Under the pieces are notes generated by a model. That model was given only the letters and a program-made list of their open reading frames with translations. It had not been told where the DNA came from and ran no database searches. Both the position numbers and the translations under genes were made by a program. This document shows positions 1-9,370 of a DNA stretch of 52,086 nt, piece by piece (the stretch's first letter is position 1; each line of letters begins with the position of its first letter). The stretch is taken from positions 20,240 through 72,325 of the IMG/VR virus record IMGVR_UViG_3300002483_000007, one strand, 5' to 3'. The DNA comes from a virus.

Positions 1-560
1 GCAACAATATTAGAACTTGTGCCGCCTCTCCAAGCACATACAACTTTATTTGCACTCGTATCATAATCAGCAGAAACTCTTAACACATTTCTACTATCCA
101 TTACCACTGCTGTTCCAACACTTGCTGAAGTTCCACTAACAGTTACAACTCTTGACGTTAGATAATAACTATTAGAGCCGTCAGGATAAAATATTACAAA
201 TTTGTCATTGTCTGGATCATATACAACTGAAGCGCCTTGAGCATTTACATTACTCTCAACGCCACCAACATGAACAGAAGAACCAAGCGTCACAGTACTT
301 CCAGAAATTGTTCCTGCTGTAATTCTAAGAGGATAGCCCCCGCCTGGACCAGTATGCATGATAAGAAAAGTTCCAGAATTACTTGTAGCTATTGCTATTT
401 GAGTTGATGTTTCTTCAGCAAATATAGTTGTAGCGTTAAAAGGCCCACCTGCAGTTCCATCTGCATTCATAAGCACTGGCTTACCATTAGAGATCGCGCC
501 ACTCGCTACGAATGGTTCTTGTCTTGAAACATTTTTATCATTGCCTATGACGCGCAACAT
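1..560 (-). CDS. Beta-propeller-repeat tail protein, 3' end outside window
   Basis: Minus-strand frame starting at the ATG 560-558 and still open at base 1, giving 186 codons of an unfinished protein that begins MLRVIGNDKN. A strong Shine-Dalgarno AGGAG (about 565-569) lies 6 bases before the ATG. The repeat seen here, with YDPDNDKFVIFYPDG followed by VVTVSGTSAS, is the same as in the neighbouring 865-residue protein, so the two are paralogues. It is probably a distal tail or fibre structural protein. The N-terminus differs from that of the neighbour. The family assignment rests on the shared repeats; the fold and the receptor role are inferred. Confidence 0.8.
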   Translation of the reverse strand, partial: MLRVIGNDKNVSRQEPFVASGAISNGKPVLMNADGTAGGPFNATTIFAEETSTQIAIATSNSGTFLIMHTGPGGGYPLRITAGTISGSTVTLGSSVHVGGVESNVNAQGASVVYDPDNDKFVIFYPDGSNSYYLTSRVVTVSGTSASVGTAVVMDSRNVLRVSADYDTSANKVVCAWRGGTSSNIV

Positions 561-569
561 TCTTTTCTC

Positions 570-827
570 CTACCCGTCTGAGTCGGGCTCTACCCAATCA
601 GGATTAGCTGACCAAGTTGTACCAGTTAATTTGTACTTGTTGCCAACCCAATCGCTTGGTGCGTTTGTTATATTTTCTGTGATGGTAGCAGTGCTGCTGT
701 TCATATCACCGATAATAAACTGTGGTGGATTACCTACAGTAATATTATCTGCTGTTGCAGTTATTGCTACGTCATCTGCAATCAAGTATTTACATAATTT
801 AGTTGATTTTTCTACGATAGTTTTCAT
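570..827 (-). CDS. Small conserved phage structural-type protein
   Basis: An 85-residue protein starting MKTIVEKSTKLCKYL, with a weak AAGGTTAAG ribosome site and only three bases after the stop of the beta-propeller gene, so it is probably coupled to it. Its middle part (NITVGNPPQFIIGDMN) and the C-terminal aromatic segment NKYKLTGTTW resemble short proteins found next to tail-fibre genes of marine T4-like phages. No catalytic motif, signal peptide or membrane segment is visible. I recognise the type but not a function; a fibre-associated or accessory virion protein is the best inference. An opposite-strand open frame over the same bases has no ribosome site. Confidence 0.7.
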   Translation of the reverse strand: MKTIVEKSTKLCKYLIADDVAITATADNITVGNPPQFIIGDMNSSTATITENITNAPSDWVGNKYKLTGTTWSANPDWVEPDSDG

Positions 828-830
828 TTC

Positions 831-3428
831 TTAACCTTTCACTATAAGTTCTGTAGAAGATATTGCAGTTCCTGCCGTAACGGAAGGACTCCCTGCTGTT
901 AAGCTTAACGCTCCCGCGCCAGTTACAAAGTATGTCTGGCCCGGTGTCAAGCTCGTCAAATTTCTCGCCACGTTGCAGGAAGAAAGTATTTCTCCTGTCG
1001 TTGTATCTAATATTGGTCCACTCGTAATGCCTATGAAGTTTTCTGAGGTGAGGTTTGAAGCATTGTGATCAGGTGTGTATGCTACAGCAGTTCCATGATC
1101 AGAGTTTGAACTGGCTCTATACACAATAATTATTTTTTTATTTACTGGATCCCATGCCTGATCATGATAGTATCCCTGTTCACCATTCAGTTGAGTCTCA
1201 CTGCCGAAAGTAATTGTCGTTCCACTGATAGTCGCTGTGGCAAATCTAATTATGTTACCATCTCCTGCATCTCTATAAACTATGACATTGTATCCAGCAT
1301 CAGGATGATGAAGAATATTTGTATTCGTAGTATTACCTGAGTTCAGTACCTGTTCAGATCCAAAGGTTACAGCTGTACCGCTTATTGTTCCAACTATAGC
1401 TGTGCCATAACTGTTGTTAGCTATATCTCTATAGTAGATCATTATCTTTTGAACTGTCGGATCATAGACTGTACTTATGTTGTCGGTTGAACCTGCATTG
1501 AAAACTGTTTCTGACCCCCAAGTAATTGCCGTTCCACTTATGGATCCAACACGAGCCGTACCATAACTAGAGTTTCCTTCGTCCTTATAAGCTACTATAA
1601 AATTTTCACTAGCTTCATCATAGGATGAGTGTATAGCTGGCCCTGTGGTTCCTGAGTTATAAATATACTGACTGCCCCAACTTATACTTGTTCCTGAGAC
1701 TGTTCCTACTTGAGACTTACCCTGGTCTGAAGTTGTTCTATACGAAACAACTACCTTTTGTGTTGCCGCGTGATAAATCAAATTCGCGTAGTTAACGTTT
1801 GCACTATTAAAAACAACGTGAGATCCAAAGGACACAGAACTACCTGATACTGTTGCTACGACCGATGTTCCATATCCAGAATTATCTCCATCATAATAAA
1901 CAATTACAAACTTCCCTGCATTGGTATCATAAATTACATCAGCAAAATTAGTGTTAGCGTTATGAAAAGTGGTTACGCTTCCATATGTAATAGATGTTCC
2001 AGAAATCGTCGCAACTACGCATTTACCTTTACCGCTATCACCGGCGTCACAATATATAATTAGCATTTTGTCATTTACAGGATCATAAGCAATCCTAGTA
2101 AAGTTAGATTCTGCAGATTCAAACACAGCTTTTGTACCAGTCACCGCAGAAACTGATGATTGACTAACACTACTTACAGTCCCATTAGCATTTACAATGA
2201 CGGGTGCACCAGCAGATATCGTGCCGCCAGATGCAGAGGAATAACCTGTTCTTATTACTTGTGCTAGACCGTTATCGCTTCCAGTACTATCTAAATAAGC
2301 AGCAACAACTCTTTTATTAGTACTGTCATATGCCACACCTGGCAATATAGTAACTCCCTCAACTGCTTTCATTACTGTTTCTGTATCAAATGAAATATCT
2401 GTTCCACTTACAGTACCCGATATAAATGTAGGTCTATTAGAGTTACCGCCATCTTTATAAACGATAGCTATTTTTCCTGCTTCAGTGTCATAAACCCCTC
2501 TGGTATATTCTGACTGACCTGTATTAAAAATAGCAGCACTTCCAAAACTTATGCTTGTACCACTGACAGTTCCTACATGAGCTGTACCTCTATCTGAGTT
2601 ACCACCATCTGCATAAAATATAACCATTTTGTTATTACTACTGTCAAAAACAAGTTCAATCATAGAAGCTGCACTTGAACTTACAACCACCTCTGAGCCA
2701 AAACTTATTGATGTTCCAGACACAGTTCCTACAACAGCAGTTGCCTGTTGACTTGCTGCTTGATCTCTATAAGCAATAACAACTTTATTTTGACTACTAT
2801 CAAACTCTGCTGCAATATTACTAGTATTTCCAGACTGAATAACAACAGGTGTACCAAAGCTTATATCTGTGCCTGACACTGTGCCAACAGCAGCAGTACC
2901 GTAATCTGAATTTCCTGCATCTTTGTAAGCAACAACAAACTTATTAGCATTACTATCAAAACAAGCATTAATATGTTGAGTGTTACCTGACTCAAAAGCT
3001 GCTTTAGTGCCAAAAGATATTGAAGTACCACTTACTGTTCCAACAATAGCCGTACCAGTTCTGTCGTTTGTGCTTGGATTATTTGTGTCTGTGTAAAAAA
3101 TAACAACTTTGTTTGCATTGCTATCAAAAACGCAATCCATTTGATCAGCAGTAATTTCACTATTTTGAAAAACTACTTCAGAACCAAAGCTTATGGAGTT
3201 ATTAGAAGAATCTACTGTCCCAACTATAGCTTTACCTTTTGATCCATCAGTGCCATCACTAAAAGCTACTACAACTTTTCCTGTGTTGGAATCAAAAGCA
3301 GCAGCAAAGCCAGTTGTAGAACCTGAGTTCATAGTTACTTCTGTGCCAATAGCTTGAGTAACAGTTAAAGCTTCACTGGCCACAGCTCTGATTATGGCGT
3401 CTTTAGTTAAGTTGCCAATTGTCTTCAC
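831..3428 (-). CDS. Tail protein with two seven-repeat beta-propellers
   Basis: 865 residues, initiated at a GTG (3428) seven bases after AGGAGA. The sequence is made of units of about 50 residues with the pattern FDSNANKFVVAYKD...GTAxVGTVSGTSISFG. I count seven units before a linker near SGGTISAGAP and seven after it, as expected for two seven-bladed beta-propellers in series. The last 70 residues (beginning FIGITSG, ending ELIVKG) form a separate domain common at the C-terminus of marine phage fibre proteins. It lies in the fibre cluster, followed by the 85-residue gene and a partial paralogue. The repeat count is read directly; the propeller fold and a glycan or receptor-binding role are inferred. 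Confidence 0.82.
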   Translation of the reverse strand: MKTIGNLTKDAIIRAVASEALTVTQAIGTEVTMNSGSTTGFAAAFDSNTGKVVVAFSDGTDGSKGKAIVGTVDSSNNSISFGSEVVFQNSEITADQMDCVFDSNANKVVIFYTDTNNPSTNDRTGTAIVGTVSGTSISFGTKAAFESGNTQHINACFDSNANKFVVAYKDAGNSDYGTAAVGTVSGTDISFGTPVVIQSGNTSNIAAEFDSSQNKVVIAYRDQAASQQATAVVGTVSGTSISFGSEVVVSSSAASMIELVFDSSNNKMVIFYADGGNSDRGTAHVGTVSGTSISFGSAAIFNTGQSEYTRGVYDTEAGKIAIVYKDGGNSNRPTFISGTVSGTDISFDTETVMKAVEGVTILPGVAYDSTNKRVVAAYLDSTGSDNGLAQVIRTGYSSASGGTISAGAPVIVNANGTVSSVSQSSVSAVTGTKAVFESAESNFTRIAYDPVNDKMLIIYCDAGDSGKGKCVVATISGTSITYGSVTTFHNANTNFADVIYDTNAGKFVIVYYDGDNSGYGTSVVATVSGSSVSFGSHVVFNSANVNYANLIYHAATQKVVVSYRTTSDQGKSQVGTVSGTSISWGSQYIYNSGTTGPAIHSSYDEASENFIVAYKDEGNSSYGTARVGSISGTAITWGSETVFNAGSTDNISTVYDPTVQKIMIYYRDIANNSYGTAIVGTISGTAVTFGSEQVLNSGNTTNTNILHHPDAGYNVIVYRDAGDGNIIRFATATISGTTITFGSETQLNGEQGYYHDQAWDPVNKKIIIVYRASSNSDHGTAVAYTPDHNASNLTSENFIGITSGPILDTTTGEILSSCNVARNLTSLTPGQTYFVTGAGALSLTAGSPSVTAGTAISSTELIVKG

Positions 3429-3439
3429 AACAACTCTCC

Positions 3440-3814
3440 TTATGAGATCTCTTCGTAACTCACTATTACTTCGAGATCACTTGCTGTACCCGCAGTAGCG
3501 GTAATGCTTTTATCTTCTTCTAGATATATAGCCGTGTTCTTATCTAAAACAACCAATGATGAATCAGCAGCAACAGATGCAGTAGATACTAGTGAGTACG
3601 CTGTTCCAGCTCCATCATCTGCTGAGTGAACATCAACAGTTACATCACATGAATTTGTACCATCTACGTTAGCAACTTGAATCATGTTTATCTTAAATAC
3701 TTTATTACTAGAAGCAGCGTTATTTACTAAAACGGTTGCGTTAGTTGTTGAAAGCGCGACGGTTGCGGTTTTTCCTGTAATCGTTGCGACATTTACTATA
3801 TTTGGTGCGGTCAT
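3440..3814 (-). CDS. Small beta-rich tail or fibre-associated protein
   Basis: 124 residues, preceded by a good GGGAGG ribosome site. It is rich in Val, Thr, Ala and Asp with no Cys apart from one, and contains FKINMIQVANVDG and EEDKSITATAGTASDLEVIVSYEE. Such all-beta proteins are frequent in T4-like marine phages beside tail fibres and are often annotated as virion structural proteins. It starts 14 bases after the stop of the 100-residue gene and is followed by the propeller gene, in the same transcription unit. No enzyme motif is seen. A decoration or fibre-joint role is inference. Confidence 0.7.
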   Translation of the reverse strand: MTAPNIVNVATITGKTATVALSTTNATVLVNNAASSNKVFKINMIQVANVDGTNSCDVTVDVHSADDGAGTAYSLVSTASVAADSSLVVLDKNTAIYLEEDKSITATAGTASDLEVIVSYEEIS

Positions 3815-3827
3815 AACTTAGCCTCCC

Positions 3828-4130
3828 TTACCCAAAAACAATAGCCATAGCTATGGCCTTACCAGTTGAAATTCCTGCAGCTCCGAACGTCAGTGTTCCT
3901 GAGCCATTTGTTAAAATTGCTTGGCCATTCGAACCATCAGATGTTGGATATGATAGCCCTCCGAGCGTTGCAGAGTCAGCCGTCAAGCCAACCGCTGTTC
4001 CTAATGCTACGGTTTTACCGCCTATTGTTACGAGAGTAGTGCCTTTGGCTTGTAAACCAAGTATGCCACTGGTATCGCCCGTGACGATCGCACCGCCAGT
4101 TGCCACATCTGCATTAATTGTTGTTGCCAT
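3828..4130 (-). CDS. Short fibre-tip-like protein
   Basis: 100 residues beginning MATTINADVATGG and containing ILTNGSGTLTFG, a signature seen in short phage tail-fibre proteins where gene products trimerise on a longer fibre. It is the first gene of a late transcription unit: an exact TATAAATA box lies about 30 bases upstream, and the ribosome site is in GGGGACGAAG. The upstream 50 bases are identical to those before the 130-residue fibre gene at 16290. No enzymatic motif. The opposite-strand frame over this gene is a low-complexity shadow. Confidence 0.7.
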   Translation of the reverse strand: MATTINADVATGGAIVTGDTSGILGLQAKGTTLVTIGGKTVALGTAVGLTADSATLGGLSYPTSDGSNGQAILTNGSGTLTFGAAGISTGKAIAMAIVFG

Positions 4131-4173
4131 CTTCGTCCCCTGACTATTAGCTTTATGTTATTTATATCACTTA
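4124..4173. repeat. Promoter-leader repeat, copy 1 of 2
   Basis: Fifty bases identical to 16676-16725. The unit spans the first codons of the fibre gene, its ribosome site (GGGGACG on the minus strand), the untranslated leader and a TATAAATA box. Sequence similarity ends sharply on both sides, so the promoter and leader were copied as a cassette. Confidence 0.95.
4159..4166 (-). promoter_or_regulatory. T4-type late promoter box
   Basis: Exact TATAAATA on the minus strand, about 29 bases before the ATG of the 100-residue fibre gene and just past the stop of the chaperone gene. In T4 this octamer (about -13 to -6) is read by the gp55 sigma factor with gp33 and the gp45 clamp. No -35 element is required. 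Confidence 0.8.
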
Positions 4174-4183
4174 AAATCTTTTA

Positions 4184-4753
4184 TTAAGGTTTTTCTGGCC
4201 AGTCTGCTTCTTCTAAGTGTGGCCAGTTTTTATGAGAAGATAGATCACGTAAAGCCTGACGATACGTTTTCCAAGCAGTTGAAACTGTTCCGCTTGTTTC
4301 AGTTGCTTTTACAACAACCCAATCAGTTTCTGTAAGTAAACCATCTCTCTTAGTGCGATTAGCTTCTGCTTCATTGCTATCAAGAACTTTTTGATATTCA
4401 GCCTCAGCTTCTGCTTTTGTTTGTATTACAACTTCTTTACCATCTGAGTCTTCGCCTTTTACATCAGCAAACATATCATATACTTCATAGTGAATCATCC
4501 AATTTCCAAGCTGCTCTACTCCGTCCGAGTCTTTTCCGAGAGCTTCTCTTCTTGGTTTAGATTCTTGTCTTACTTGCTGGTATTTACCAGGCACAGGTTG
4601 CGCGCCTTCAAGTACTGGAACCATATTATACTGCTGCATAATTGATTTTGTAATATTTTTAGGGAAAGATACGTTAGGATTATCTCTTCGTAAGTCTCCG
4701 ACTGTGTAAGGCCAAGTTGTTACTAGACCTGTAGTAGTTATTTTAGCAAACAT
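4184..4753 (-). CDS. Tail-fibre assembly chaperone (copy 1)
   Basis: 189 residues. The C-terminal half has the hallmarks of phage tail-fibre assembly proteins of the gp38/DUF4376 type: RDGLLTETDW, then WKTYRQALRDL, then ADWPEKP at the very end. The charged region around residues 115-135 (AEAEAEYQKVLDSNEAEANR) is probably helical. It follows the 652-residue adhesin gene by 29 bases, with AAGGAGAAC as ribosome site. A second copy at 12344 occupies the same place after the 869-residue adhesin. Family knowledge suggests it helps fold or trimerise the adhesin encoded just upstream; that pairing is inferred from gene order. Confidence 0.8.
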   Translation of the reverse strand: MFAKITTTGLVTTWPYTVGDLRRDNPNVSFPKNITKSIMQQYNMVPVLEGAQPVPGKYQQVRQESKPRREALGKDSDGVEQLGNWMIHYEVYDMFADVKGEDSDGKEVVIQTKAEAEAEYQKVLDSNEAEANRTKRDGLLTETDWVVVKATETSGTVSTAWKTYRQALRDLSSHKNWPHLEEADWPEKP

Positions 4754-4782
4754 GTTGTGTTCTCCTTATGTATTGCTTTGTG

Positions 4783-6741
4783 TTATGCGATTGCGTAGAA
4801 AATAAATTTATTACCACTACCGCCAAGTATATTGTCATGTAGAATAAATCCTGAATTATCAGGGTCTATATTATCTGAATGTGTAACTGCTGCTGTAGTG
4901 TCATTTAACTTTAAACGACTATCATTGCCAGAAACTATACCTCGCACACTATCCCAAAGATACCATTGATCTGATGCACTTGTTTTTTTCAAAAGCACAA
5001 ACCTAGCACCACTAGTAAAACCACAGTCAATTGTCATATCACTTCCAGTAGAAGTAAACGAACCAACCTTAGATACACCTGCTACGGTAGCGAAAAGGTA
5101 GGCTATGTACTTGCCACCAGATGCATTTACATCAGAATTTGTACTTATTGGGAATACCGTTGCGCTGTGGCTACTGACAGGTGTAAATTGTCCAGCACCT
5201 CCAAAGGCATTAGTAGCAGGTAAGAATGCCCCACGTTCATAACCATCCGCTTCAAAAGTATTAGCTGATGTTCCAACAATCCAACCCAAAGTGCTTGTTG
5301 TATCTCTTCGCTTCACCCATATCATCTCAGGTGGTACACCAAGGTTATGACTTATAGTTGTTGCGCTTCCTGTGCCTGTATATGCAACCACATCGAAAAA
5401 GCCAGGTGCACGTTTCCACATCCACCAACTAACAGTTTTGCTAGAGTTAAACAGTTGGACTCTTACTTTATCATCAAAATCAAATTGACATGGCCCTGGG
5501 CTGTTAGAATTATCAGCGCTAGTGTCATTTGTATTAAGGTCTATTTTTGCTCCGCGCAGACGGTCATAAGCATACCAAGAACCACTATGAGATGTTTCTT
5601 TACCAAGAGCAAAATCAACAGGAAAACCAGCAGTTGCGTAACGAGTAGTCTGATAACCCCCCGCTTGATTCACAGTAGCAAAAACCTGAGTCGCATCATC
5701 GGGTGTAGCCATGGGGCCTCTGCGTATTGCCATGTAAACGTAGGTTTGTCCATTACCATTTATTTCGTTATTGTTTTTAGTCACACGAAAACCATTCGAC
5801 AATAGTGTTCCCATAGCAGTACTATCATTTTCATCAGCTTGAGCTGAATCTGCCCTTAACACAGCATTTTGACTTTCTGCTATACCCCTCATATTATCTA
5901 ATATTAACCAACTGTCTGATGTAGATGATGTTTTTATCAAAACCCATTGAGGCTCAAATCCTAAATCAATTATTTTTGTTCCATTAGTGCTTCCATCACC
6001 AGTATAACTTCCACACTTTATAATATCTTGGTCACCAGTAGAACCAAACACACCGTCACTGTTATTGTGAGCAAATATATATAACACGTAAGTTGCGCCA
6101 TTAATATTCATGCCATACGTAGAACTTGTAGAACTTACACCAACTGTTGTTGAAGTCATACCCGCTTCATAATACGATCCATAACCTCCTTGAGCATCAG
6201 TCTGATTTAAACGTAAAAATTCATTATCAACCATAGCTGTGTGCCAAACCATCCAGTGAGCTGAAGTGGATGTGCTTTTACCTATAATCATACCCGGAGT
6301 TGAACCTAGATTATGCGATATCGTTCTATTAGAAGTTCCATCCCCAGTATAAGTCACAATGTCAAAGAACTTAGGCGCTTGGCGAAAGGTCCATCCTACG
6401 TACCGAGAACTACTAGCGTTAACCATATCGTCTGTGCCAAGGGAAAAGCCATTAGAGTTAAATGCAGTTACTGTTTGTGCTTCTGTAGCTTCACCACTGT
6501 CACCGCTTGACCTGAGATGTTTTGTTGCACCTCTTACTGTATCTTGTAGAGTATGCTGTGCAGAACCACTACGTTTCTTTATCCAAGTTAATCCACCTTC
6601 GCCACTAAGATTAATGCCGTTAGTAATTGTTCTTGCAGATCCGGACCCATCCCACACATTTATTTTAAACAAATCATCTGAATTTGCAGGTATTCCTTGT
6701 GTATTTCCAGCCGATCCAAGAACTCTTGCTACGTTACTCAT
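4783..6741 (-). CDS. Tail adhesin with two repeated domains
   Basis: 652 residues built of two similar units of about 300 residues, each running GLTWIKKR, DTVRGATKHL, FFDIVTYTG, SHNLGSTPGMI, YIFAHN, CGSYTGDGS and WVLIK. This is the repeated phage tail domain often labelled DUF7483. The C-terminal part (GARFVLL through FIFYAIA) and the middle block starting RRGPMATPDDATQVF match the 869-residue protein, not the three adhesins between them. Its ATG overlaps the stop of the 436-residue gene as ATGA, so translation is coupled. It precedes chaperone copy 1. A host-surface-binding role is inferred. Confidence 0.8.
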   Translation of the reverse strand: MSNVARVLGSAGNTQGIPANSDDLFKINVWDGSGSARTITNGINLSGEGGLTWIKKRSGSAQHTLQDTVRGATKHLRSSGDSGEATEAQTVTAFNSNGFSLGTDDMVNASSSRYVGWTFRQAPKFFDIVTYTGDGTSNRTISHNLGSTPGMIIGKSTSTSAHWMVWHTAMVDNEFLRLNQTDAQGGYGSYYEAGMTSTTVGVSSTSSTYGMNINGATYVLYIFAHNNSDGVFGSTGDQDIIKCGSYTGDGSTNGTKIIDLGFEPQWVLIKTSSTSDSWLILDNMRGIAESQNAVLRADSAQADENDSTAMGTLLSNGFRVTKNNNEINGNGQTYVYMAIRRGPMATPDDATQVFATVNQAGGYQTTRYATAGFPVDFALGKETSHSGSWYAYDRLRGAKIDLNTNDTSADNSNSPGPCQFDFDDKVRVQLFNSSKTVSWWMWKRAPGFFDVVAYTGTGSATTISHNLGVPPEMIWVKRRDTTSTLGWIVGTSANTFEADGYERGAFLPATNAFGGAGQFTPVSSHSATVFPISTNSDVNASGGKYIAYLFATVAGVSKVGSFTSTGSDMTIDCGFTSGARFVLLKKTSASDQWYLWDSVRGIVSGNDSRLKLNDTTAAVTHSDNIDPDNSGFILHDNILGGSGNKFIFYAIA

Positions 6742-8048
6742 GCTATGCCTTCTCCTGCTAATTTACCAAAGTAAGTTGTACCACCATCTATCGTAATAAA
6801 TGTATACACAGATTTTCCAGCATTTACAGTAGGTGCTGATCCTCCATGCCATTTTATTGAGCTAGGCCACGTTAATGCATAGGCTGAAGAGTTTTCTACT
6901 TCTAGAGAAAATCCAGTTGGTATGTCAGTTGCAGGTGGATTCGTAAATTCTACTATAGTTGCAGCAGTAGGCGTAAAACTAAATCTGTTTCCTGTTGATA
7001 AATCTAATATCTGTTTTGGCTCACTTTTTCGAATAGCTACATAAACATAAGGATGACCACTACCGTTTGTTCTATCATCAGATGTCATAGGTCTGAAACC
7101 AGTAGAAGTGAATTCTACGAGATCTTGGTTTGTTACTTCAGCATTAGTTGAGTTTGGCGACACATATGGATCATTGCCGCCAGTCGCCACACCTCTTACA
7201 TTATCCATTACGTGCCAGTTCTCAGAACCAAGATCTCTATTTTTAATCAATATCCACTGTGGTTCCCATCCAAGAGTTACAGCTGCACCTTCAGCGGATC
7301 CATTACCGGTGTAACCACCACAGTATATGCTACCAGTTGATGATGTGTCATGTCCAAAGAAGTAAGCAACATATGTTCTTCCAGATTGATTAATTGCTCC
7401 AGTATTAGCTTTTAAAGTAAACTGTGATGATGTAGGTGCCACAGGCCAATAGCCGTTGCCGCCTTCTGATCCAGTACTATTGAAAACAAGGCCATGACTA
7501 CTCGATGTTAAACTATTATGGTAAACATACCAATCGGTACCATTATTGCCTCTACATTTTACTATGACCATTCCTGGAGCTGAACCTAAACTGTGATTAA
7601 TAGTTTGCTGGCTGTTTGATCCGTTGTAAGTTACTACGTCAAAAAAGTTAGCAGCAGTTTTAAAAGTAAAGCTAACATAGTTTTGGCTATTAGCATTAAC
7701 GTATGTATTATTTACTGTAAACCCATTGTTGTTAAAAGATGTAAGTGAATTAGCCTGCGTTTCTTCGGCATTTGTACTATTGTCAAGTAATACAGTTGCA
7801 CCTCGTACTGTGTCATGAAAGAACCATGATTGAGTGGAAGTTCTACTTTTTGTCCAAATCATACCCTCATTACCAGCTGATAAATCAACTCCAGTAACGA
7901 TGTCTGTAGAAGTCTCATTACCAGTGTAAAGTGTAGTACTGAACAAACCATCTGGGCCAACGGCTCCACTATTAGTAGTGCCCGCAAAGTCTGGAAGTTT
8001 AGTAGCTTCTAAGCTATTTTTTACTTTAAAATTTTTGTTGTTAGCCAT
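6738..8048 (-). CDS. Tail adhesin, single repeated domain
   Basis: 436 residues. It opens with the leader MANNKNFKVKN, shared with the 435- and 759-residue neighbours, which probably docks the protein to a common fibre or baseplate site. One adhesin unit follows (FSTTLYTGNETS, GMIWTKSR, DTVRGATVLL, FFDVVTYNG, SHSLGSAP-type turn, YIYVAIRK-type end). The C-terminal 90 residues form a smaller beta domain (SFTPTAATIVEFTNPP to TYFGKLAGEG). The stop overlaps the start of the 652-residue gene. No catalytic motif was seen. The function as a receptor-binding protein is inferred from position and family. Confidence 0.78.
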   Translation of the reverse strand: MANNKNFKVKNSLEATKLPDFAGTTNSGAVGPDGLFSTTLYTGNETSTDIVTGVDLSAGNEGMIWTKSRTSTQSWFFHDTVRGATVLLDNSTNAEETQANSLTSFNNNGFTVNNTYVNANSQNYVSFTFKTAANFFDVVTYNGSNSQQTINHSLGSAPGMVIVKCRGNNGTDWYVYHNSLTSSSHGLVFNSTGSEGGNGYWPVAPTSSQFTLKANTGAINQSGRTYVAYFFGHDTSSTGSIYCGGYTGNGSAEGAAVTLGWEPQWILIKNRDLGSENWHVMDNVRGVATGGNDPYVSPNSTNAEVTNQDLVEFTSTGFRPMTSDDRTNGSGHPYVYVAIRKSEPKQILDLSTGNRFSFTPTAATIVEFTNPPATDIPTGFSLEVENSSAYALTWPSSIKWHGGSAPTVNAGKSVYTFITIDGGTTYFGKLAGEGIA

Positions 8049-8062
8049 GTTTCACTTTCCAC

Positions 8063-9370
8063 TTAGCTAAGGTTATCGCCAGACAAATAACCATAATATG
8101 ATGATCCAGAATCGTCTGTAGTAAATGTGTATAAGTCTGTTTCACCTATGGCCGGTGCCGTAGGAGTAATTCCAGCTGGCCATTTAACTGTTCCGGGCCA
8201 AGTAAGAGCAACATCAGTAGCTTCACGGATTGCTACATATATTATATTTTCACCGCTGTGATTTATTTGAGAACTATTATCTTTTATGTCAAAACCAGTG
8301 CTAGTTCGTGCAATTATAAGTGGTGATGTTGTGTCTTCGTTAGCATTGCTGTTTGCAAACAGCCCGTCTCTAGTCGCGGTTGAAGAAAAATCTCTTGCTG
8401 TATCAATTATTCTCCAATACGAAGATCTTTCTTCATTACGAATCATTAACCACTGAGGAGACCACCCTAAGTTAATAGAAGGACCAGACGCAGAGCCGTT
8501 ACCTGTAAAACTACCGCACTGTATCATACTGTCTGAACCAGTTTCATGACCAAATACGTAGGCTACATAATTGTTACCGTTGTTATTTACATGAGCATCT
8601 GCTCCAATGTTTAAAACACTACTAGTTACTGGAGTAGTTTGGTCCCAGTAACCTACAGAACTTGAAGCAGAACCCATTTCATTTAACTCTAATCTTCGGT
8701 TAACCGCCATACCTCTGTGATAAACTTGCCAACCATACGCACTAGATAGGTTTTTGTAGAGAACCATGCCTGGAACTGAGCCTAGATTATGGCTTATGGC
8801 TCTTGCAGTTCCATTTCCAGTCCATGTTACAACATCAAAAAAACTAGGAGCAGATTTCCATGTCCAAGCTACGAAGTTTTTACCGCTCTCTCCTGTCCAA
8901 CCTGACCCACCTTCAGTAAATCCATTACTATTAAATGCACTTAAACCAGTTGATCTAGTTCCTTCGGCATCAGTATCATCTGATACTAGCCATTTAGTTG
9001 CACCTCTAACAGTATCAAATAAGTTATGATTATAAGTACTGCCAGTTCCTCGTTTTTTAATCCAAACCAATCCTTCATTAGATCCAGATAGATCTATACC
9101 TGTGGTAACTGTATTAGAAGAACCTGTGCCGGTGTAAAGTGTAGTGCTAAATTTGTTTGCTACATCAGCGGCGGTGGCGGTTAATTCTAAATTAAACGTC
9201 TGTGCAGGACTTGGATTGCTGATTGTGTACGTAGCAACATTTGGTGAATCTTTAAAATAATTACCTGTGCTAAGATCGATATTGCTACCAGTAATAGTAC
9301 CAAGAGAAGTCTTTACGCTTCCACCAATTTCTAATGCATTTTTTACTTTAAAGGTTTTATCGTTAGCCAT
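8063..9370 (-). CDS. Tail adhesin, single repeated domain
   Basis: 435 residues with the leader MANDKTFKVKN, then about 60 residues of short beta repeats, then one adhesin unit (FSTTLYTGTGSS, GLVWIKKRG, DTVRGATKWL, FFDVVTWTGNG, SHNLGSVPGMV, GWSPQWLMIRN). It ends in a shortened tail domain, TDDSGSSYYGYLSGD, similar to the ends of the 436- and 759-residue proteins. Its ATG shares a base with the stop of the 759-residue gene (TAATG), indicating translational coupling. Paralogy with its neighbours is obvious by eye; the receptor is unknown. Confidence 0.78.
   Translation of the reverse strand: MANDKTFKVKNALEIGGSVKTSLGTITGSNIDLSTGNYFKDSPNVATYTISNPSPAQTFNLELTATAADVANKFSTTLYTGTGSSNTVTTGIDLSGSNEGLVWIKKRGTGSTYNHNLFDTVRGATKWLVSDDTDAEGTRSTGLSAFNSNGFTEGGSGWTGESGKNFVAWTWKSAPSFFDVVTWTGNGTARAISHNLGSVPGMVLYKNLSSAYGWQVYHRGMAVNRRLELNEMGSASSSVGYWDQTTPVTSSVLNIGADAHVNNNGNNYVAYVFGHETGSDSMIQCGSFTGNGSASGPSINLGWSPQWLMIRNEERSSYWRIIDTARDFSSTATRDGLFANSNANEDTTSPLIIARTSTGFDIKDNSSQINHSGENIIYVAIREATDVALTWPGTVKWPAGITPTAPAIGETDLYTFTTDDSGSSYYGYLSGDNLS

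Noticed and set aside
541-834. 97-codon plus-strand frame
   Set aside because: It lies opposite the 85-residue gene and the start of the partial propeller gene, both with ribosome sites; it is a mirror frame.
1658-1665. TATAAATA on the plus strand inside the propeller gene
   Set aside because: No plus-strand gene follows; it is the reverse of codons for YIYNS, so probably chance.
3853-4143. 96-codon plus-strand frame rich in Val and Pro
   Set aside because: Mirror of the 100-residue fibre gene, covering its promoter leader; the composition is that of a reversed beta-rich gene.
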